Positions 7,688 through 12,086 of a stretch of 12,086 bases of DNA are shown here, in pieces (the first letter of the stretch is position 1; every line of letters starts with the position of its first letter). Location: contig QKYT01000481.1 of NCBI GenBank assembly GCA_003550305.1, forward strand, positions 3,558 to 15,643. The letters are read 5' to 3'. The position numbers and the translations under genes were made by a program. The DNA is from Glomus cerebriforme (lineage: Eukaryota > Glomeromycota > Glomeromycetes > Glomerales > Glomeraceae). The notes below the pieces were generated by a model. The model was given only the letters and a program-made list of their open reading frames with translations. It made no database searches and was not told the DNA's origin.

Positions 7688-7822
7688 ATTATTGGTATAC
7701 TTATCTATATACTAAAAAAATTCGTGTGTAATGCTGAATTGTGCAACGCGTCTAATCTATTCCATGTATTTTTGGCATACTGCGGCGAACTGGTGGGTGG
7801 CGTGATTGTTATATCATTTTAA
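7688..7822 (+). other. Local GC-rich island with overlapping short open frames
   Basis: Between about 7731 and 7807 the sequence is close to half G+C, in sharp contrast to its flanks. A plus-strand frame is open for 44 codons without an ATG (FVCNAELCNASNLFHVF, LAYCGELVGGVIVISF). Minus-strand frames over the same bases are also open or nearly so (for example SSPQYAKNTWNRLDALHNS). Coding direction cannot be decided from one copy. It may be a fragment of a gene or transposon inserted into AT-rich DNA. I do not recognise any product. Confidence 0.4.
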
Positions 7823-8184
7823 TATTTTTTTTTTGCTTGGCATTGATATCAATATTAGCCATAAATTAAACAAATAAAAATTTTAAGCCACTTATTGATA
7901 CCATATGCATATAGAATTTAATATAAATAAGAATGTTTTGAATTGTTTAATATTTATTTTATTGATTCAATATTCAAATCCAATTTTTACATTTTTTCAT
8001 ATCAAGAAAAAATCTTTTTTTTATTTTAAACTATAAAAAATAAAATAAAATGAATGTTATAATTAATGTAATTTTAATCAAACATCTTCTATGAAATAAT
8101 AAACTAAAACTAATATTATCAATATATGTTTTCCAAAATAATAACTAATTTTTATAGAATGATTCATATCTATCTATTTCTTAA
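7823..8184. other. AT-rich intergenic stretch
   Basis: I see no coding frame, repeat or RNA gene here, only A/T-rich sequence with T and A runs. Confidence 0.5.
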
Positions 8185-8601
8185 TTATTCAATTTTAATT
8201 TTTGTTGTTATACCCATTTCTTTATTGTCACTTATCCCATTTACCCAGTTTTTCATATGCTCTATTTGAAAGTTTTCCATGTTATTGACTATTTGTTTAT
8301 CTATCAATTTTTACCATAGTTTTCACAATATACTTTTTCTTTTTAATTATTTGTTTATTCTTATTTCTTCTTTCAGCTTTTGTTTGTATATCAAGATTAA
8401 TTCAATTCATTTCAGCCCTTGTAAATTTTCTCTTAATATAACCAATCCCATTTCTTCTTTTAATTCACATAGCATTCTATAATAAATTTCCATAGTACTA
8501 GTCGTAAAATAAAATGACTTTATTGATTCTTATTCTTATTATAATCCATCTATGAAATTCATTGAATCCTTACTTCCTCCAAATTTTACCATATCTGCCA
8601 T
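8185..8601 (-). pseudogene. Minus-strand coding-like remnants beside repeat copy B
   Basis: The product is not recognised. Three short minus-strand frames in succession read like protein: MADMVKFGGSKDSMNFIDGL (8601-8539), then MEIYYRMLCELKEEMGLVIL ending GLK (8493-8407), and after frame changes QIVNNMENFQIEHMKNWVNG continuing to KIKIE (8310-8185). None is longer than 45 codons, and the strand is purine-rich, which keeps frames open by composition. The layout (repeat, then charged coding debris on the minus strand) repeats that seen at 4237-5310, so the two could derive from one larger duplicated unit. The T-rich plus-strand frame over the same region is an antisense shadow. Confidence 0.35.
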
Positions 8602-8991
8602 GTATGGATATTGGTATTTTGTGATCTTATAATAAAGTAATCAAGGAAATGAAGAAGGGAATTCTAATCTAAACCAAACTGACCAGATAGGAGATACTCG
8701 ACTATCTGACCGGTCTTTCCTTGCCTGATACGAAGATGACCTCATATACAGTATAAGGAAGAGAAGAGGAAGTTTAAAGGAATTTAAAAAGAAACCAAAC
8801 CAGCCAGATAGAAAATACTCGACTAACTGTCTGGTATTACTGGTATTTCCTTGCCCGATATACAGTACAAGGAAGTCAAAAAGAAAATTTAAAGGGGGTG
8901 GTCTTAAAAATGATTATAGAGATAAAATTAGGATATTAATATAATTAGAGATACATGTTAAAAAATTATGAAAATTTGGCAGATATGGTAA
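8586..8991. repeat. 14-bp inverted repeat bracketing repeat copy B
   Basis: TTACCATATCTGCC at 8586-8599 is the exact reverse complement of GGCAGATATGGTAA at 8978-8991. The pair encloses repeat copy B and could be the ends of a 406-bp element, but copy A has no matching pair at its flanks and no target duplication is evident. Confidence 0.35.
8655..8935. repeat. Dispersed two-unit hairpin repeat, copy B
   Basis: This is the same block as 5018-5310, in the same orientation. It starts GGGAATTCTAATCTAAACC. Unit 1 has CAGATAG/CTATCTG at 8684-8690/8702-8708, TTTCCTTGCCTGATACGAAG and ATATACAGTATA (8744-8755). Unit 2 has CAGATAG at 8805-8811, but its right arm has decayed to CTAACTG and the middle is shortened (TTCCTTGCCCGATATACAGT). 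The tail TTTAAAGG...GTGGTCTTAAAAATGATT matches the tail of copy A. The first unit is the better conserved in both copies. No gene is contained in it. Confidence 0.8.
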
Positions 8992-9044
8992 TGAAATGAA
9001 ATCCAAACTTGAAGATCGATATTTAAGTCCGAATCAATTAGTAC

Positions 9045-9275
9045 TCAATTTGACTTTCTCTTTTCCTTTCTCAATCCCTCCTCTTTTTTTCCTATAACTT
9101 TATTTATATTTTCCTTTCCATTTTTTGTTTCTCATTCTATTCCCAAAAATATTCCCTCCGTTCCTTTCCCTCTCTTATTACATCATCTCTTACAAGTGCT
9201 AGTAAATTCCTTTATTCCTTTTTCATATTGCCACATCATGTTTTCTCTTATCCACACTTTCTTGCATTCTTTCAT
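9045..9275 (-). pseudogene. Purine-rich minus-strand coding-like remnant
   Basis: An ATG at 9273-9275 opens MKECKKVWIRENMMWQYEKG continuing to a TGA after 30 codons (9183-9185). The same frame then continues, with one more TGA, through ETKNGKENINKVIGKKEEG to a stop at 9045-9047. The first 30 codons, with two Trp, look protein-like; the rest is what any purine-rich strand would give. The product is not recognised. It may belong with the remnant at 8185-8601, on the other side of repeat copy B. T-rich plus-strand frames here are shadows. Confidence 0.3.
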
Positions 9276-10771
9276 TTATTCCTCATTACTTTTTTCTTCT
9301 TTTTCCAACAAGTTTCATATTCATAATAGTGATATACAAAACATGATCAAAGTTGAAAAAGTAAAACCAAGTTATAATCAGCTTTTGGTAATGAAATTTA
9401 TTTTATAAATCATAATAAATTATGTTACTCTTGTAAAGCAATATTGCTTTCAGTTATCAAAGTGAATATATATAAATATAATCAAAGTTTAAAAAATTGT
9501 TAGATAAAATATGGTTTAATGGAATTTTTTAGAAAAATATGTCTCTTTTTATATTTTTTAATCATAGTATAAAACCTGACTCATTATTTCTTGATCTTAA
9601 TCATAAATTTGATATTTTGACAAGTTTTAATCTTTAACATATGATTGTTTATCAATTATATAATTAATAGGCATGTGTCAGAAAGTGTATTAGTTTGTTG
9701 TATATATGATCAAACTTGTCAAAATGGCTAATGCACAATGTGTAACAAGTACAACTTATATTCTGTAGCCACTGTCACCAGAATAATTTTCTTCACAAAC
9801 CATGATAATTCATATATTTTTGCATTATAAATTTATATTAAATACATTAATAAGTTATAACTTTAAAATAATCTGAAAGATTTCTGGTGTGAGTTAAAGC
9901 ATGATAATTTCTTTAACCTGCAGATCATCTCGTTTAAGCAAGCTATAAAAATGTATGGACAAAATTTTGTTCAACTAAAGTTGATTGTTTTTAAAAATAA
10001 TCTTGAACATGATTAGATGATTTCTCAAGAAGCAATTCATCAATTGCAACTAACAATCCAAATTATTAAACTCAGTTATATTGTCTTTTTTTTAAAATAA
10101 GGTGAACAAGCTTTAAGATACAAAATTCTTTTATATTTTAATTTTCTCCAACTTGAATTATTACATTATAATCATAAGTATTATTTAACACGTATGAAAG
10201 GTCTTCAAAGTTTGGTGTAATTTTGAAGATATTTTAATTTTTTTGTCATTTTTATTACAGTAAATATGAATAAAATATTTATGCATCTAGATTCAAATCT
10301 TTTAACTCAAATCAAAAAAAAATAAAATAAAAATAAAGTTGCCTTAAAATTAGAATAATATTAATTTATTATTTACATTATGTAAATTAAGATTTTTAGT
10401 TAGATGTTTGCATATTTTGAAAAAATTAAAAAAATATAATAAAAGTAAAGTTGAATATACTTAAAACTTTTTGTCTTTCATTTGAAAAAAAAAGAAAATG
10501 TGTTAATATGCTTATTAATTTATTATAAATAAAAAGATTATAATTTTTTTAAAATTAATGGTGAATGAAAAATAATACATCAGAAAATTTTTTTTCGGCG
10601 TAAGGTTGTGTAAAGTTACACATTATCACAGGTTACACAAACGCATAAATTTTTATACTAAAATCTAAAACTTCAAATAAAAAAAAATATTTAACAATAT
10701 AAAAAATTGGAACACCATATATTAAACTTGTTAATTTTTAATTAATAAAAATAATGATCGTATCAAACGAA
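9276..10771. other. AT-rich intergenic stretch with small inverted repeats
   Basis: No gene is supported over about 1.5 kb. It holds a 14-bp inverted repeat (9614-9627/9712-9725), a 7-bp hairpin GTTAAAG/CTTTAAC (9893-9899/9911-9917), a 20-codon ATG frame at 9706-9768 that is probably chance, and an 8-bp pair TTGTGTAA/TTACACAA (10606-10613/10633-10640). No tRNA-like box A or box B pair was found. Confidence 0.5.
9614..9725. repeat. 14-bp inverted repeat with 84-base spacer
   Basis: ATTTTGACAAGTTT (9614-9627) and its exact reverse complement AAACTTGTCAAAAT (9712-9725) could form a stem-loop or mark a tiny foldback element. No flanking duplication was noticed. Confidence 0.4.
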
Positions 10772-11059
10772 ATGACTCATTTATCAATTAGCGAATTAAA
10801 TGCACGATTGTAGTTATTAAATCTTTTAAAAAAAACTTTTTATTAGTAGTCACGTGAAACAATTACTGTAATCACAAACACAAGTGATTGGCGCAATAGA
10901 AATTTAAATTTTTGCTTATATTTTTCATATTAAGCAAGTGCAACGCAAAAAGTATAAACTATGACTCATCATATTAATTTATTATTGTAGAACTAAGTCA
11001 AAATCAGTTATCGTTATAACTTATTGACACAAAGATTCGTCATAGTTACTGTATATAAG
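10772..11059 (+). promoter_or_regulatory. Promoter-like cluster: two Gcn4/AP-1 sites, GTCACGTG and a TATA box
   Basis: ATGACTCAT, the 9-base consensus of Gcn4-type bZIP factors, occurs at 10772-10780 and 10961-10969. GTCACGTG (Cbf1-type E-box) lies at 10849-10856, a small inverted repeat AATCAC/GTGATT at 10870-10889, and TATATAAG at 11052-11059. The order and spacing resemble an RNA polymerase II promoter reading to the right, and Gcn4 plus Cbf1 sites together are typical of amino-acid or sulfur metabolism genes in other fungi. No convincing gene follows: the first frames after the TATA box are only 2 and 24 codons long. Site identity is seen; regulation is inferred. Confidence 0.4.
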
Positions 11060-11751
11060 ATTTTAAGATCAGACAAAAAGTATAAAATCCTTTAAATTTC
11101 CACTTCAAAAATTTCAAAGATATATTCTTCTTGTTTATTATTCTTTTTTTAATAAAAGATGAAATAATACAGAATTTTATTATATCAAAAAATTTTGAAA
11201 TGACAAATCAAAGGTTATTAAATGAAAAATCTCAAATAAATACTTCCCTTCTTTTCAATAAATATTTCACTTAAATTTTCAACTCATACTCTCACTGCAA
11301 TAAAGTTACGTTTTTTATTCCCATAAATTCTCAGAATTTTACTTATTGGTTATTAGTTTTTTTGGAAACTACTAGGAACCAAATATAAAGATATTCTCCC
11401 CACAATAACATAACCTATTTTTCATCAATCTCAGGATGGCTTTCTCTAAGGACTTTTATTCTTTTCTACACATACTTATATGTTGATCATTATGCCTTCC
11501 TTATAACAGTCTACCACCTGTAAATGAAGATCTGTGTAGTTAAGGTTTGGTATAGATATCTAAATAATATATTAATAAATTTTTTATTTTGATTTATTAT
11601 TAGATTTCTTTCCTTTTTAACTTTTCTTTTTATTTTATTTAAACAAACAAGAAGTTAAATACTTTTAAAATAAAGTTCTTATCATTCCATATGTTTGGAT
11701 CTTTTATTCTTTGGTCTATTATTTTCAACTTTAACCAAGTTCTCTATTAAG
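11060..11751. other. Stretch downstream of the promoter-like cluster; no supported gene
   Basis: ATG at 11200 opens 24 codons (MTNQRLLNEKSQIN...), and ATG at about 11436 opens MAFSKDFYSFLHILIC after a CTCAG acceptor-like site. The overlapping frame (SGWLSLRTFILFYTYLYVDH) is open but lacks ATG and has a hydrophobic membrane-like character. These may be small exons of one gene, but I cannot connect them with credible donors. Confidence 0.25.
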
Positions 11752-11837
11752 GTAAATTATATTTACTTAATTTTAAATATATGAAATAATAAATTTATCA
11801 CTGTTTACTAACATTTTCTTATTTATTATTATTATAG
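11752..11837 (+). other. Candidate spliceosomal intron with perfect TACTAAC branch site
   Basis: The donor is AAG|GTAAAT at 11752, TACTAAC lies at 11806-11812, and the acceptor TTATTATAG ends at 11837, 86 bases in all with the branch point 25 bases before the AG. This is the best intron signature in the window. A downstream frame (DHAAYIINRMVSLQILHTDK...) is open for 28 codons, but joining it to the upstream exon meets a TAA, so the gene is either damaged or non-coding here. Confidence 0.45.
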
Positions 11838-11982
11838 ACCATGCTGCTTATATTATAAATAGAATGGTTTCATTACAAATTCTTCATACAGATAAGATTA
11901 TCCTTCTTTTAAATATATTTTGACTTTATTTCTTTTAGTTCTTTGTGATTTTTTTTACACTTTATTTTTTATTTTATTTAGG

Positions 11983-12071
11983 AAAACAAGAGATGGGTGA
12001 TTCCCTTGTATTAGACTTCTTTTTCTTTAGTTAAAACAAGGGATGGGTGATTCCCTTGTTATTAGATTTCT
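11983..12071 (+). repeat. Tandem 50-bp repeat with a perfect hairpin, running to the window edge
   Basis: Two direct copies 50 bases apart (11983-12020 and 12033-12071) share AAAACAAG, GATGGGTGATTCCCTTGT and ATTAGA-TTCT. In copy 2, AACAAGGGA (12035-12043) and TCCCTTGTT (12052-12060) are exact reverse complements around TGGGTGAT; in copy 1 the stem has one mismatch. The array may continue beyond the window. Confidence 0.75.
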
Positions 12072-12086
12072 TAACTTTTTTTTTTT

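Noticed and set aside
8279..8482. Plus-strand 67-codon frame with hydrophobic residues
   Set aside because: T-rich composition shadow of the minus-strand coding-like remnant; no start context or splice signals.
9196..9408. Plus-strand 70-codon frame
   Set aside because: It starts at a non-ATG codon in pyrimidine-rich sequence, and its content (SFIPFSY, FLHSFIYSSLLFSSF) mirrors base composition.
9706..9768. 20-codon ATG frame MIKLVKMANAQCV...
   Set aside because: Too short, with no splice signals or conserved context; its start overlaps the arm of an inverted repeat.

Overview
The window looks like nuclear DNA of an arbuscular mycorrhizal fungus (Glomeromycotina, Rhizophagus-like). This rests on three things seen in the sequence: very high A+T (roughly three quarters by eye), many homopolymer runs and short GT...CTAAC...AG introns, and two remnants of the tyrosine-kinase-like (TKL) protein kinases that are hugely expanded in these fungi. 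The genus is an inference from protein style, not from a marker gene.

No gene in the window is intact. From left to right: (1) 376-1984, plus strand, a frameshifted pseudogene of an unrecognised protein of roughly 450-500 residues, with a 226-bp terminal-inverted-repeat element (1446-1671) inserted in it and flanked by an 8-bp target duplication. (2) 2211-2963, plus strand, a mosaic of a short unrecognised coding fragment running directly into a 5'-truncated kinase C-lobe with its tail exon. (3) 3511-3697, an orphan 3'-terminal exon with a good acceptor and a poly(A) signal. (4) 4237-4975, minus strand, a decayed charged, coiled-coil-like gene, next to (5) 5018-5310, a two-unit hairpin repeat. 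(6) 5953-7063, minus strand, an almost full-length but dead TKL kinase whose catalytic HRD motif reads HQN. (7) 7511-7822, a tiny gene-like start, an orphan splice acceptor and a local GC-rich island. (8) 8185-8601, minus-strand coding-like remnants beside (9) 8655-8935, a second copy of the same two-unit repeat, then another purine-rich minus-strand remnant at 9045-9275. (10) 9400-10770, AT-rich DNA with small inverted repeats. (11) 10772-11059, a dense promoter-like cluster (two Gcn4-type ATGACTCAT sites, GTCACGTG, a TATA box) with no recognisable gene after it. (12) 11752-11837, a well-formed intron signature, and at the right edge a tandem hairpin repeat.

The region is therefore a graveyard of gene-family copies and repeats. 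The pieces do not form a pathway. What stands out is repeated structure: the inserted element with its target duplication, the duplicated hairpin repeat lying each time next to minus-strand coding debris, and two short motifs (ATATACAGTATA and CACGTGAC) that recur more often than AT-rich composition would predict.
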